Of a stretch of 64,000 nt of DNA, positions 34,847 through 43,860 are shown one piece after another; position 1 is the stretch's first letter, and each line of letters starts with the position of its first letter. The translations under genes were made by a program, and so were the position numbers. The stretch covers positions 1,786,875 through 1,850,874 of the forward strand of contig NZ_LJJC01000004.1 of NCBI RefSeq assembly GCF_001420715.1, written 5' to 3'. This stretch comes from Heyndrickxia shackletonii (GTDB lineage Bacteria > Bacillota > Bacilli > Bacillales > Bacillaceae_C). Below the pieces are notes generated by a model. The model was not told the origin of the DNA and did no database searches. It saw only the letters and a program-made list of their open reading frames with translations.

Positions 34847-35686
34847 ATGAATTTAAAAGAACAACTACTAATAATAAAAAACATGAAAGATGAAGAGATT
34901 TCTTTATTAAATCAAGACAAACTAATCGATATGATGTTGAAATATATTGGAGATACGGATTCTGTATTAAGGGATGACCTGATTCATTTAACTTTTTGCC
35001 GGTTAGTAGAAAATAGCTTAATTGGTTTTAGTCTAATGGAAAGAATATTGGAAACCAGCATAGGAGCAAATTATTTATTCTTCCAGATCGGGGAAGTAAA
35101 TTCAGATTCGGTATTTAAACGTTCTTTTTCTGCTCTTGCTGCTCAGTTGATTTTAAATCAAGATATTGAAGAAAGATTTCTTTCCAAAGAGCTTGTAGAA
35201 AAAAGTATTCAAAGCAGTTTTCTTTATTTACAGAAAGAAAATGATGTTCGCGGATTTGTGGAGGAAAAAGGATGGGCACACAGTATTGCGCATGGAGCAG
35301 ACCTGTTAACGACAGCTATTTCCCATCCCGTTTTTTATCCATCACAAATACCGGATGCATTAGAAACTATTCGTTCTTGTTTATTTAAGAATGGGAGTTA
35401 TATAGATGATGAGGATGAAAGATTGTTATTTGCAATCGATGCACTTCTGGATAAAGGATTGAGCGATGAGTTGTTAGGAGATTGGCTCCAAACAATCAGT
35501 AGTTCTTTGGACGAAATATTTAAGGTGGAACGTTATTCATTTCATTTTTATAGAACAAGAACGAATATAATGAATTTCCTAAAATCATTATATTTTCGAT
35601 TGGGATTTATGGACAGAGGACAAGAATCTAGGGTGCAAATATCTCATATTATAAAGAGATGGCATGATGTTGTTTATAAAAGGTAA
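34847..35686 (+). CDS. DUF2785 protein
   Basis: 279 residues, helical, soluble. The conserved segment RGFVEEKGWAHSIAHGADLL (about 136-155) is the signature of DUF2785, a family of unknown function in Firmicutes and other bacteria. The HxxxH-like pattern in it might bind a metal, which is inference only. Start ATG 34847 after GAGGGTATGG. No conserved neighbour suggests a role; it lies in the accessory block. Confidence 0.82.
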   Translation: MNLKEQLLIIKNMKDEEISLLNQDKLIDMMLKYIGDTDSVLRDDLIHLTFCRLVENSLIGFSLMERILETSIGANYLFFQIGEVNSDSVFKRSFSALAAQLILNQDIEERFLSKELVEKSIQSSFLYLQKENDVRGFVEEKGWAHSIAHGADLLTTAISHPVFYPSQIPDALETIRSCLFKNGSYIDDEDERLLFAIDALLDKGLSDELLGDWLQTISSSLDEIFKVERYSFHFYRTRTNIMNFLKSLYFRLGFMDRGQESRVQISHIIKRWHDVVYKR

Positions 35687-35796
35687 GTGTTTTGGAATCG
35701 AATGATAAGTTTTTCTATGTCCAGACTTAATCTTTTCTAGCTTATGAAACCATCTCTTCAACTGTACGTAAATAAATAAGAGAGGTGAGATGGTTT

Positions 35797-36297
35797 ATGC
35801 AATTGCAAAAGCGTCCTAAGTTAAACATCCATAGGTCAAAGATGGAAATCTTACTAGATATCATTTGTTTGCTAATAATAATTGGAAACGTGATATATAT
35901 CATAATAATGTACCCATGTTTACCAAATAGGATCCCAATTCATTTTAATGGAAATGATGTTGCAGATGGATGGGGAAATAAAGCTTTTGTTTGAATCCTT
36001 CCATTAATTACTTTTATTATATGGGATGGCATGACTATTCTGGAGAAATTTCCTCATTTATATAATTATTCTAACTTAACGGAAAGAAATATAGAGGGCC
36101 AATATAAAAATGCAAGACTAATGGTTCATATTATTAAGGCTGAGATCACTATTTTCCTTGCATATAATAGTTGGAGTTGGATTTATTCAATTTTAGGTAC
36201 CAGGGTAGGGTTTGGCATTTGGGAATTGCTCATCTTTATAATCGTTATGATTGGGACCATTGTATTTATGGCTTTACGTTCTGCTAGGATCAAATAA
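35797..36297 (+). pseudogene. DUF1648 membrane protein interrupted by an in-frame TGA
   Basis: Start ATG 35797 with AGAGAGGTGAGA upstream. The first part has a membrane helix and the DUF1648 motif RIPIHFNGNDVADGWGNKAF, then TGA at 35992-35994. The same frame continues at once with ILPLITFIIWDGM, a second long part with two more membrane segments, to 36297. A single change from TGG (Trp) to TGA explains it. Restored, the product would be about 166 residues, normal for the family, which is often found as an immunity-like or SdpI-related membrane protein. Readthrough or a sequencing error are alternatives. Confidence 0.75.
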
Positions 36298-36332
36298 TTG
36301 TTGAAAATACATTCAAAGGAGGTGCCGTTTAG

Positions 36333-37814
36333 ATGAAATTGATAGAAATTTCAAAACTCCTAACGATAAAACGAACAATAGGTAACATGAATGTTGAAAT
36401 TACAGGCATTCAAATGGACTCACGGAAAATCGAAAAAGGCAATTTATTCATTTGTACTCCTGGGATCACAGGATTTTTAGAGGACAGACATCATTATGCA
36501 AATGATGCAATAAAAAATGGAGCTATTGCATTAGTTACGGAAAGAGATTTAGGAATAGATGTTCCAACAATCATTGTGAATGATGCAAGATATGCAATGG
36601 CAATTATCTCAACCCATTTTTATGGTTATCCGTCATTAGACATGAAATTAATTGGAATTACAGGAACAAACGGGAAAACAACAACCTCATACATAATCGA
36701 TAAGATTCTTTCAGACTACGGATATAAAACAGGCCTAATGGGGAATAACGGGGTTAAAATTAATCACAATGTTTACCCTACCGATATCAATACGCAAGAA
36801 CCTCCAATCCTTCAGCGACACTTGCGGAAAATGGCAGAAGTTAATACCGAATACTGTGTAATGGAAGTGTCATCTCAGGGGCTGGATATGGGAAGGGTGC
36901 TTGGGTGTCATTTTCAGACTGCTATCTTTACAAATTTAACCCAAGACCATTTAGATTATCATGGTACTTTTGAGGCGTATAGGGATGCGAAAGCTTCCTT
37001 TTTTTCTAGGTTAGGAAATGCTTTCACACCAAAAAATAATAAATATGCTGTCTTGAATGCAGATGATCCCTCAAAAGAATTCTTTCGAAGAATAACACCA
37101 GCAGAAGTTATTACATATGGCATAAGCAAAAAAGCAGATGTTACAGCGGATAATATTTTGCTAACTTCTAAAGGGACTAGGTTTGTTCTTAAATGTTTTG
37201 CTGGAGAAATAGAGATTGATCTTAACTTAGTAGGAAGATTTAATGTTTATAATGCTTTGGCTGGAATCACAGCTACTTTACTTGAAGGAGTTTCCTTATC
37301 GGATATTAAAAAAAGTTTAAGTGAATTAAGTAGTGTGGATGGCAGGATGGAAATTGTAAACGTTGGTCAGGAATTCCTCGTGATAGTAGATTACGCCCAT
37401 ACTCCAGATGCATTGGAAAATGCTTTATCTACGATTAAAGAATTTGCAAAAGGAAAAATTATTACGGTATTTGGTTGTGGGGGAAACAGAGACAAAACAA
37501 AAAGACCAGTTATGGGGAAAATAGCAAACCAATATAGCGATACTGTTATCATCACTTCGGATAATCCCCGAACCGAAGATCCAGTTAGCATTATAGAAGA
37601 TATTCGTAACGGAATGGTAAATCCAAATAATTGTCTGTCCATTGTAAACCGTGATGAGGCTATCGTAAAAGCGATTAATATTGCTACTAAGGATGACATT
37701 ATATTAATTGCGGGAAAAGGACATGAAAAGTATCAAATTCTAGAAAACAAAACGATTCAATTTGATGATAAAGAGATTGCAAAAAAGGCATTGTCGGAAC
37801 TTTTGAAGAAGTAA
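36333..37814 (+). CDS. MurE-type UDP-MurNAc-tripeptide synthetase, non-dcw paralogue
   Basis: 493 residues. All Mur ligase landmarks are present: N-terminal MDSRKIEKGNLF, ATP loop GITGTNGKTTTSYI (about 110), NLTQDHLDYHGTFEAY, DYAHTPDALENAL, GCGGNRDKTKRPVMG and the meso-diaminopimelate specificity motif DNPRTEDP. It should add meso-DAP to UDP-MurNAc-Ala-Glu, or act on a related substrate. The usual murE lies in the dcw cluster, absent here, so this is probably a second copy. Start ATG 36333 with AAAGGAGGTG. An LCP gene follows. Confidence 0.88.
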   Translation: MKLIEISKLLTIKRTIGNMNVEITGIQMDSRKIEKGNLFICTPGITGFLEDRHHYANDAIKNGAIALVTERDLGIDVPTIIVNDARYAMAIISTHFYGYPSLDMKLIGITGTNGKTTTSYIIDKILSDYGYKTGLMGNNGVKINHNVYPTDINTQEPPILQRHLRKMAEVNTEYCVMEVSSQGLDMGRVLGCHFQTAIFTNLTQDHLDYHGTFEAYRDAKASFFSRLGNAFTPKNNKYAVLNADDPSKEFFRRITPAEVITYGISKKADVTADNILLTSKGTRFVLKCFAGEIEIDLNLVGRFNVYNALAGITATLLEGVSLSDIKKSLSELSSVDGRMEIVNVGQEFLVIVDYAHTPDALENALSTIKEFAKGKIITVFGCGGNRDKTKRPVMGKIANQYSDTVIITSDNPRTEDPVSIIEDIRNGMVNPNNCLSIVNRDEAIVKAINIATKDDIILIAGKGHEKYQILENKTIQFDDKEIAKKALSELLKK

Positions 37815-38138
37815 TTTTTAATTTTTTATAAAGGGAGAGTAATCCGATTGAATTATCAAATCATATTCAATGAAATAATTATGTAATGGGAAAATGCAAC
37901 ATCAAAATTATTTTTTAAAATCAATATTAACCAAGCAGCGACATTCCTTGAACTAGGAATGTTTTTTTATTTTCTTCTTTCAAAAATGATGTGTAAAAAG
38001 TCTTGTGAAATGTAAGTTCATATTATTTTTAAAGCATTGTAATCTGAGTGAAATAAAGTTATGTCATATTATTAATAGCTTGTTTATTCGACAAAAAATG
38101 AAAAAAGATTCGCGTACATACTTTACAAGGAGAGAAAA
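37815..38138. other. Intergenic region murE paralogue - LCP gene
   Basis: 324 bases. It holds a 12-codon ORF (37848-37886, TTG start, good SD AAGGGAGAG), which may be a leader peptide or a gene remnant, then a terminator (37941-37968), then an AT-rich stretch that presumably carries the promoter of the LCP gene. Confidence 0.55.
37941..37968 (+). terminator. Terminator after the MurE paralogue
   Basis: ACATTCCT paired with AGGAATGT around TGAACT, then seven T. Confidence 0.85.
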
Positions 38139-39077
38139 ATGAAGAAAAAAAAGAGAAGAAGGCGTGTAAGATGGGGACGTGTAATATTCGTTTTATTAGT
38201 TTTTATTACTTTTGGTGTAGGTATTTATGCAATTATTGAATATATACAAGGTGTCCAAATAGCAAAGGCAGGAAATTTTAAAGACGATAACAAAAATGTA
38301 ATATCATTTAAAGGTGAAGAAGTTAAATTTGGAAAAATAAATGTTCTTTTATTAGGTAGTGACTCACGTGGAGAAGGACCTGCTCGAACGGATTCTATAA
38401 TGGTTGCACATTATGATCAGAATACTCATCAAGCAAAATTAATTTCGATAATGAGGGATAGTTTTGTTGATATTCCTGGACATGGAAGACAAAAAATTAA
38501 TGCAGCGTATGCTATCGGTGGAACAGAGCTCTTAAGACAAACGATTCAAGAAAACTTTGGAATCGATATTAATTACTACGCGGTTGTTGATTTCAAAGGA
38601 TTTGAAAAAGTAGTGGATGTCATTGCCCCTGAAGGGATTGAAGTGGATGTTCCGTCTAAAATGTCTTATGGAATCGGGATGACGCTACAACCGGGGAAGC
38701 AAGTGCTCCATGGAAAGAAATTATTAGGTTATGTCCGTTTTAGACATGATAATCTAAGTGATTTCGGTAGAGTTCAAAGGCAGCAGGAAGTGATTGGCAA
38801 ACTGAAGGATCAAGCTTACAGTATGACAAGCCTTTTGAAACTTCCTAAAATAATGGGGGTAATTGAACCATATGTGGATACGAACATAGATACACCTACC
38901 CTTTTGTCATTGGGAAAAGACTTGCTCACAAGCAAGTCCAGCAAAATACAGACCATGCGAATTCCTGTTAATGGATCCTTTACAAATGAACGATATGACC
39001 ATTTAGGGGAGGTATTAAGTATCGATTTAGCTCAAAACAAAAAAGCTTTAGATGAATTTTTATCATCAAATAGTTAA
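38139..39077 (+). CDS. LytR-CpsA-Psr (LCP) family protein
   Basis: 312 residues. A very basic N-terminus (KKKKRRRRVRWGR), one transmembrane helix (about 14-33), and an extracellular LCP domain: LLLGSDSRGEGPARTDSIMV, SIMRDSFVDIPGHGRQKINA, VVDFKGFEKVVDVI and VRFRHDNLSDFGRVQRQQEV. The Arg and Asp residues that bind pyrophosphate in TagT-type enzymes are present. The family attaches teichoic acids or polysaccharides to peptidoglycan. Start ATG 38139 with AAGGAGAG. Its polymer cannot be stated; the nearby glycerophosphotransferase fusion is a suggestive neighbour. Confidence 0.92.
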   Translation: MKKKKRRRRVRWGRVIFVLLVFITFGVGIYAIIEYIQGVQIAKAGNFKDDNKNVISFKGEEVKFGKINVLLLGSDSRGEGPARTDSIMVAHYDQNTHQAKLISIMRDSFVDIPGHGRQKINAAYAIGGTELLRQTIQENFGIDINYYAVVDFKGFEKVVDVIAPEGIEVDVPSKMSYGIGMTLQPGKQVLHGKKLLGYVRFRHDNLSDFGRVQRQQEVIGKLKDQAYSMTSLLKLPKIMGVIEPYVDTNIDTPTLLSLGKDLLTSKSSKIQTMRIPVNGSFTNERYDHLGEVLSIDLAQNKKALDEFLSSNS

Positions 39078-39102
39078 GTACCTATTAAAAAGGTGTTAAT
39101 AG

Positions 39103-39149
39103 CCAAAGTATGGAGTTTTCCATTTGACTCCCTGCTTTGGTTCTTTTTT
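39103..39149 (+). terminator. Terminator of the LCP gene
   Basis: CCAAAG..GGAGT paired with ACTCC...CTTTGG, followed by TTCTTTTTTA. Confidence 0.85.
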
Positions 39150-39323
39150 ATTTAATTTAAGCTAGAAATTAGAAAAAAACAGTGTAAGTAACTGCTCAGG
39201 CATATATTTTTTTAATCGTACCACATGGAAATTTTTTATGAAAAATTTTAAAATCTTGCAGGAAAATCCATCTTTTTGTCGAAATAAGTCTTTACGAAAA
39301 TAAAAGGTGGTGTATTATTCTAT

Positions 39324-40424
39324 ATGTCCATTGAAAAAGTAGCAGATTTGCTATTAGAACAGGCGATAAAATTGAATGCGACTGACATTCATATTATCCC
39401 TAGACAAGATGATTATCTTACACAATTTCGACTTTACGGCAGATTAACTCCGCATCGGCCCCTACCCGTTACAATAGGGGAAAGACTTGTATCCCATTTC
39501 AAGTTTATGGCCTCGTTAGACATTGGTGAAAAAAGAAAACCTCAAAGTGGTTCCTTTCAACTGAGTATTCCACATCATAATACGTCTTTAAGAATTTCCA
39601 CTCTCCCAACTGCAAATTCCAGAGAAAGCCTAGTTATTCGAATCCTCTCAGATAAAAAAACATTTTCCGTTGATCAAATATCACTTTTTCCTAACAGTGC
39701 TAAAAAACTCATGTCTTTATTAATGCACTCACATGGGCTTTTGCTGTTTACAGGTCCGACTGGCAGTGGGAAATCTACAACCATGTACACATTAGTCGAG
39801 AAATGCGCAAATAAAGATATACGAAATGTTATTACTTTAGAAGATCCTGTCGAGATAAAAAATGAACATTTTTTACAGGTACAGGTAAATGAAAAAGCGG
39901 GGATAACATATAGCACAGGCTTAAAGGCGATTTTACGTCATGACCCCGATATTATTATCGTGGGAGAGATTCGGGATCATGAAACTGCAGAAATAGCTGT
40001 TCGAGCAGCTTTAACAGGTCATTTAGTACTTAGCACATTGCATACAAGAGATGCAAAGGGAGCGATCTATCGCTTATTAGAATTTGGGATAAAACTAAAT
40101 GAAATTGAACAAACAATAATCGGGATTACAGCTCAACGTCTTGTTACGCTCATTTGTCCGTTTTGCGGAGATCAATGTTCCAAATATTGTCCGCATTATC
40201 ATGAAAAAAGAAGAGCGGCCGTTTATGAGCTTTTGTATGGGAAATCATTGCAGCATGTATTAAATGAAGCTAGTGGTGAAAATGTTCCATATCAATATTT
40301 CACATTAAAAGAATCGTTACGAAAGGGGATTGCACTTGGATATATTTCTAAAAAAGAATATGATCGCTGGGTTTTTGAAACGGAAGAAGCAAACCTTGAA
40401 AGAGCAGGGTATGTTTTTAAATAG
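39324..40424 (+). CDS. comGA: ComGA, competence pseudopilus ATPase
   Basis: 366 residues, a GspE/PilB-type secretion ATPase that drives the DNA-uptake pseudopilus. The N-terminal region has ATDIHIIPRQ and SGSFQLSIP. The Walker A motif GPTGSGKSTTMYTL is near 150, the Asp and Walker B boxes run LEDPVEI and IIVGEIRDHETAEIAVRAA, and a His box TGHLVLSTLHTRDAKG follows. Zn-binding cysteines occur in CPFCGDQCSKYCPHYH. First gene of comGA-GG, normally activated by ComK. The ATG has an AAAGGTGGTG SD at somewhat long spacing. Confidence 0.96.
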   Translation: MSIEKVADLLLEQAIKLNATDIHIIPRQDDYLTQFRLYGRLTPHRPLPVTIGERLVSHFKFMASLDIGEKRKPQSGSFQLSIPHHNTSLRISTLPTANSRESLVIRILSDKKTFSVDQISLFPNSAKKLMSLLMHSHGLLLFTGPTGSGKSTTMYTLVEKCANKDIRNVITLEDPVEIKNEHFLQVQVNEKAGITYSTGLKAILRHDPDIIIVGEIRDHETAEIAVRAALTGHLVLSTLHTRDAKGAIYRLLEFGIKLNEIEQTIIGITAQRLVTLICPFCGDQCSKYCPHYHEKRRAAVYELLYGKSLQHVLNEASGENVPYQYFTLKESLRKGIALGYISKKEYDRWVFETEEANLERAGYVFK

Positions 40425-41403
40425 ACTCGGCGATATGCTGCAAAATGGTTTTTCCATGGGAGATGCCATCGGTTTTTTAGGAAGAATGGATCAAAGGGGC
40501 AGCAGTTTTACACAGGCGATGTTAAAGAAATTACAAGAAGGAATACCAATTCATGAGATTCTCAGTGAAGAACAATTTGATAAAAAAGCCTGTGCACAAA
40601 TATTTTTTGCTGATAAACACGGTAACATAGCAATAGCATTAAAGGAGGCTGGAACGTATTTAATTAAAAGAGATAATGAGCGAAAAATGATGATGAAATT
40701 ATTACAGTATCCGCTGGTTTTGATAGGGATTCTCATCCTTATTCTGTTTCTGCTGAAAAACCTATTACTTTCACAATTTACAGACCTCTATTCCTCAATG
40801 GACTATCATCCTTCACCACTGATTCGATTTTTTACCCAGCTAATGGAAAAAGGACCCTTATTACTTTCTATATTTTGTGTAATTGTATTTTTGGTATTCC
40901 TTTTCTCCTGTTTGTATTTTTCAAAAAATACACCAGTTAAAAACGCGGAATGGATAGCACGGATTCCTGCAGTCCGTTTCTATTTTCGATTGTTTAATAG
41001 TCAATTTTTGGCTCGAGAATGCTCATTTTTACTGCAGAGCGGTTTTTCTATTAATGAGGTTTTAGCCTGCATAGCATCACAACATTACCGACCATTAGTT
41101 AAAAACACAGCAGAGTTGATTCGTAAAGATCTGACATTAGGTTATTCCTTTTCCAATTCCCTTTCTAAGTTTTCCTTCTATGATCCTCAGTTAATTATGG
41201 TAATCCAACATGGTGAAAAAAATGGAAGATTGGATCAAGAGTTACAGTTTTATAGCCGTTTTTGTCTTGGACAAATCGAAGAAAAGATGGAAAAGGTATT
41301 TAAAATAATTCAACCTGTCATGTTTTTCATTATTGGCTTATTAGTACTCGCCGTCTATTTGTCCATAATGCTGCCGATGTTTGACATGATGGATTCTATT
41401 TAA
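40375..41403 (+). CDS. comGB: ComGB, competence pseudopilus platform protein
   Basis: 342 residues from the start preferred here. A GspF/PilC-type polytopic membrane protein with three hydrophobic segments (about 115-137, 165-190, 310-330) and duplicated T2SSF domains (FLNRLGDMLQNGFSMGDAI and LARECSFLLQSGFSINEVL). The start is uncertain: TTG 40375 (LKRKKQTLKEQG) aligns best with other ComGB proteins, but the ORF is open back to 40330 and ATG 40411 is possible. All overlap the end of comGA, implying coupled translation. Confidence 0.9.
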   Translation: MKRKKQTLKEQGMFLNRLGDMLQNGFSMGDAIGFLGRMDQRGSSFTQAMLKKLQEGIPIHEILSEEQFDKKACAQIFFADKHGNIAIALKEAGTYLIKRDNERKMMMKLLQYPLVLIGILILILFLLKNLLLSQFTDLYSSMDYHPSPLIRFFTQLMEKGPLLLSIFCVIVFLVFLFSCLYFSKNTPVKNAEWIARIPAVRFYFRLFNSQFLARECSFLLQSGFSINEVLACIASQHYRPLVKNTAELIRKDLTLGYSFSNSLSKFSFYDPQLIMVIQHGEKNGRLDQELQFYSRFCLGQIEEKMEKVFKIIQPVMFFIIGLLVLAVYLSIMLPMFDMMDSI

Positions 41404-41416
41404 GGAGGTTTTACAT

Positions 41417-41743
41417 TTGAAATTAGTGAAAAGTGAAAAAGGGTTCACATTGATTGAAATGTTGGTCGTTTTATTGATCATAACCATTTTAATTTTTGTT
41501 GCTATTCCTAATATCACAAAGCATAGTAAAAACATTAATAATAAAGGATGCGAAGCTTTTGTCAATATGGTGCAAGGACAAGTGGAAGCTTATGAAATGG
41601 AATTTAATAAATATCCTACGGATGTATCTGAACTTATCAAAGAAAAGTACCTGAAGGAAGATAGGAAGACTTGCCCTAACGGAAATTCTGTACGCATTGA
41701 CTCGGATGGAAAAGTTACAGAGTCAAAAGGGAGCAACTCTTGA
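41417..41743 (+). CDS. comGC: ComGC, major competence pseudopilin
   Basis: 108 residues. Class III-type prepilin signal KSEKGFTLIEML, cut by ComC after Gly, then a hydrophobic helix. Two cysteines (GCEAFV and KTCPNG) match the disulfide known in B. subtilis ComGC. It is the main subunit of the DNA-uptake pseudopilus. Start TTG 41417 with AAGGAGG seven bases upstream. It overlaps comGD by four bases. Confidence 0.95.
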   Translation: MKLVKSEKGFTLIEMLVVLLIITILIFVAIPNITKHSKNINNKGCEAFVNMVQGQVEAYEMEFNKYPTDVSELIKEKYLKEDRKTCPNGNSVRIDSDGKVTESKGSNS

Positions 41744-42177
41744 AAGCTTATCTTGGAAACAAAGGCTTTACACTAATCGAAGTCTTAATCGTATTATTGA
41801 TTCTCACCATTTTCCTCTCTCTAAGTATTGCAAGTCTCAAGCCTCTAAAAAGCACACTAGAAAAGAAGATGGTTATTTCGCAATTAGAAGCAGACCTGTA
41901 CTATGCCCAAACCTATACGATCAGCAGGCAAGAGTTAGTAACAGTTCAATTTTACCCGGCTTATAACCGCTATATGATGAAGACTGCTAAAGGAACAGTA
42001 ATTGTGAATAGGTCTATGACTTCGTCTGTAAAACTATTAAATGGTTCTTTCAACTCCTTCAATATTCTGAGGGATGGCAATATTAGCAGATTTGGAACAC
42101 TTGCATTTGAGATAAACGGACAGACGTTTAAATTGATTTTTAATATTGGAAGGGGAAGATTCCGTGTGCAGGAATGA
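41740..42177 (+). CDS. comGD: ComGD, minor pseudopilin
   Basis: 145 residues. Prepilin signal GNKGFTLIEVLIVLLIL followed by a soluble beta-rich region of GspH type (FNILRDGNISRFGTLAFEI). Start TTG 41740 within the end of comGC. Minor pseudopilins are needed for assembly of the ComGC fibre. Confidence 0.9.
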   Translation: MKAYLGNKGFTLIEVLIVLLILTIFLSLSIASLKPLKSTLEKKMVISQLEADLYYAQTYTISRQELVTVQFYPAYNRYMMKTAKGTVIVNRSMTSSVKLLNGSFNSFNILRDGNISRFGTLAFEINGQTFKLIFNIGRGRFRVQE

Positions 42178-42481
42178 AAAAGGTTTTACCATAGCAGAAG
42201 GATTAGTTTCATTTGGTGCAATCCTTTTTGTTGCAACTGTTCTATTTCCCCTTATGTTTCAGATGATCATGAAATTAAATGATGAAAAGGAACAATTAAT
42301 GGCGTATCGAGTTTTATATGAATCAATAGAACATTTTACGATTAACGATACAGTACCGGTAAGCAGCCAATCCATTGAAGGGAAGATGTATGAGGTTCAA
42401 TTAACGTCTAACAACGGGATGTGGAAAGCATGTGTTTTCTATGAAAACGGGCAAAAATGTGTTACAGAATTGGAAAAGTGA
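42164..42481 (+). CDS. comGE: ComGE, minor pseudopilin
   Basis: About 105 residues from GTG 42164 (VCRNEKGFTIAEGL), preceded by GGAAGGGGAAGA. N-terminal prepilin-like signal, hydrophobic helix and a short soluble part with a Cys pair (ACVFYENGQKC). It overlaps comGD by 14 bases. An upstream in-frame TTG at 42146 would lengthen it by six residues but bury the SD. Confidence 0.85.
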   Translation: MCRNEKGFTIAEGLVSFGAILFVATVLFPLMFQMIMKLNDEKEQLMAYRVLYESIEHFTINDTVPVSSQSIEGKMYEVQLTSNNGMWKACVFYENGQKCVTELEK

Positions 42482-42935
42482 AAAAGGTTTTACATTAGCA
42501 GAAAGTATTATCTCTTTAATGATCGCAGTGACAATATTAAGTCTTATTCCCTTAGTAATAAAAGGATTTAATCATATCAATCATTCATTATCCACAGAGG
42601 ACGCGTATGAATGGAACATCTTTCTGATACAGTTAAGAAGGGAAATAAGGAATAGCAGTTCGGTAGATATTACGGGAAACAAACTAATTTTACAAGTAAA
42701 TGGAGAGAAGGTTACCTATGAGTCATTTGGTTTATTGCTGCGCAGACGTGTACATGATACTGGACATGAGGTAGTATTGCAAAAAGTAAGAAATGCGGAG
42801 TTTACGATGAAAGCAAATCATATTAATCTTGTGATTCAATTTACAAACAATCATCAAGAAATTGCTGGATTTACAATTTTTAAACCGGTTATGAAGGAAG
42901 AACCCGAGGTAGGGGGAGAGATAATTGAAAAGTGA
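42441..42935 (+). CDS. comGF: ComGF, minor pseudopilin
   Basis: 164 residues from ATG 42441 (MKTGKNVLQNWKSEKGF). The signal SEKGFTLAESIISLMIAV is typical of the ComG minor subunits. The rest has a ComGF-type fold (YEWNIFLIQLRREIRNSSS, FGLLLRRRVHDTGHEVVLQ). The start overlaps comGE by 41 bases; a GTG at 42432 or 42459 is possible, since no SD decides. Confidence 0.85.
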   Translation: MKTGKNVLQNWKSEKGFTLAESIISLMIAVTILSLIPLVIKGFNHINHSLSTEDAYEWNIFLIQLRREIRNSSSVDITGNKLILQVNGEKVTYESFGLLLRRRVHDTGHEVVLQKVRNAEFTMKANHINLVIQFTNNHQEIAGFTIFKPVMKEEPEVGGEIIEK

Positions 42936-43299
42936 GAAAGGATTTATGTTGCCATATACTCTGATGGTCACCTTTGTTGTTTTCTTTGTTATTCTTTCCT
43001 CCGTCCAAATTTATTTATCGGAATCACGCTATCTTCATGAAACAAAAAGTTACTATATAAGGAACAGTATGATTTCCTTAACAATGAAAACCTTAATAGA
43101 ACGTATCGAAAATCAAAAAATGAAGATGCAAGGAGTGATATCATATGATGAAGGAAAGGTAAGTTATCAAATTGAATTAATGGATGATGGTAGATATCGA
43201 ATCATCCTTGTAACATATCTATCATATGGACAGGTAACGAAAAATGAACTAATTTATGATCAGGAAGATAAGCGAATTTCTAAATGGATCGAAATTTGA
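42925..43299 (+). CDS. comGG: ComGG, minor pseudopilin
   Basis: 124 residues. It begins MKSEKGFMLPYTLMVTFVV, a prepilin-like N-terminus lacking the canonical Glu at +5, followed by a hydrophobic helix and a soluble region. This atypical leader is normal for ComGG. Start TTG 42925 with GGGGGAGA upstream, overlapping comGF by 11 bases. Last comG gene; aroK follows after 18 bases without a terminator. Confidence 0.88.
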   Translation: MKSEKGFMLPYTLMVTFVVFFVILSSVQIYLSESRYLHETKSYYIRNSMISLTMKTLIERIENQKMKMQGVISYDEGKVSYQIELMDDGRYRIILVTYLSYGQVTKNELIYDQEDKRISKWIEI

Positions 43300-43317
43300 G
43301 AGGAGAAGCTCTAACAA

Positions 43318-43815
43318 ATGCTGCCACTTTATATTATCGGCTTTATGGGTGCAGGAAAAACAACAATTGGACAAAAATTATCTCAGGATCTTCATATACC
43401 TGTGTTTGATACGGATCATTTAGTAGAACAAGCAGAAGGGAAAAAAATATCTCAAATATTTGCTGAAAAAGGAGAACCTTATTTCCGGGACAAAGAATCG
43501 GAAATACTCCTAAGTACCAAAAACATCAATGGTATTATTACGACAGGCGGCGGGATTATTCTGCGTAAAGAAAATAGAGATTTTATCCAAACAACTGGAT
43601 CATCTGTTTTTCTTAAATGTAGAATAGAAAAAATTATGGAAAGAATCGAGTATGATACTTCCAGGCCTCTCTTCGTAAATAAAACCTTGGACGAAGTGCA
43701 AGCGTTATATGAATCAAGACTATGTTTCTATGAAAATACGGCAAAATTTATTATCGATACAACTCATTTAAGTATCGATGAAACATCATATGAAATAATA
43801 AAAAGAATAAAATAG
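43318..43815 (+). CDS. aroK: Shikimate kinase AroK
   Basis: 165 residues. Walker A GFMGAGKTTIG, shikimate-binding FDTDHLVEQ and YFRDKESEIL, the GGGII loop and the lid (RPLF). It phosphorylates shikimate in the chorismate pathway. Its location directly behind comGG is the same as in B. subtilis, so it may be co-transcribed with comG in addition to having its own promoter. aroQ of the same pathway is 15 kb downstream. Confidence 0.93.
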   Translation: MLPLYIIGFMGAGKTTIGQKLSQDLHIPVFDTDHLVEQAEGKKISQIFAEKGEPYFRDKESEILLSTKNINGIITTGGGIILRKENRDFIQTTGSSVFLKCRIEKIMERIEYDTSRPLFVNKTLDEVQALYESRLCFYENTAKFIIDTTHLSIDETSYEIIKRIK

Positions 43816-43860
43816 ACACTTAATGGGCACACTGCAATAAATAAAGGAGGAGTGCCTGTA

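Noticed and set aside
28715-39077. Prophage or transposon origin of the accessory block
   Set aside because: No integrase, transposase, terminal inverted repeats or tRNA target were found.
39220-39300. ComK boxes (AAAA-N5-TTTT) upstream of comGA
   Set aside because: One partial match (AAAATCCATCTTTT, spacing off by one) was seen, but I could not find a pair at the known 8-, 18- or 31-bp spacing in such AT-rich DNA.
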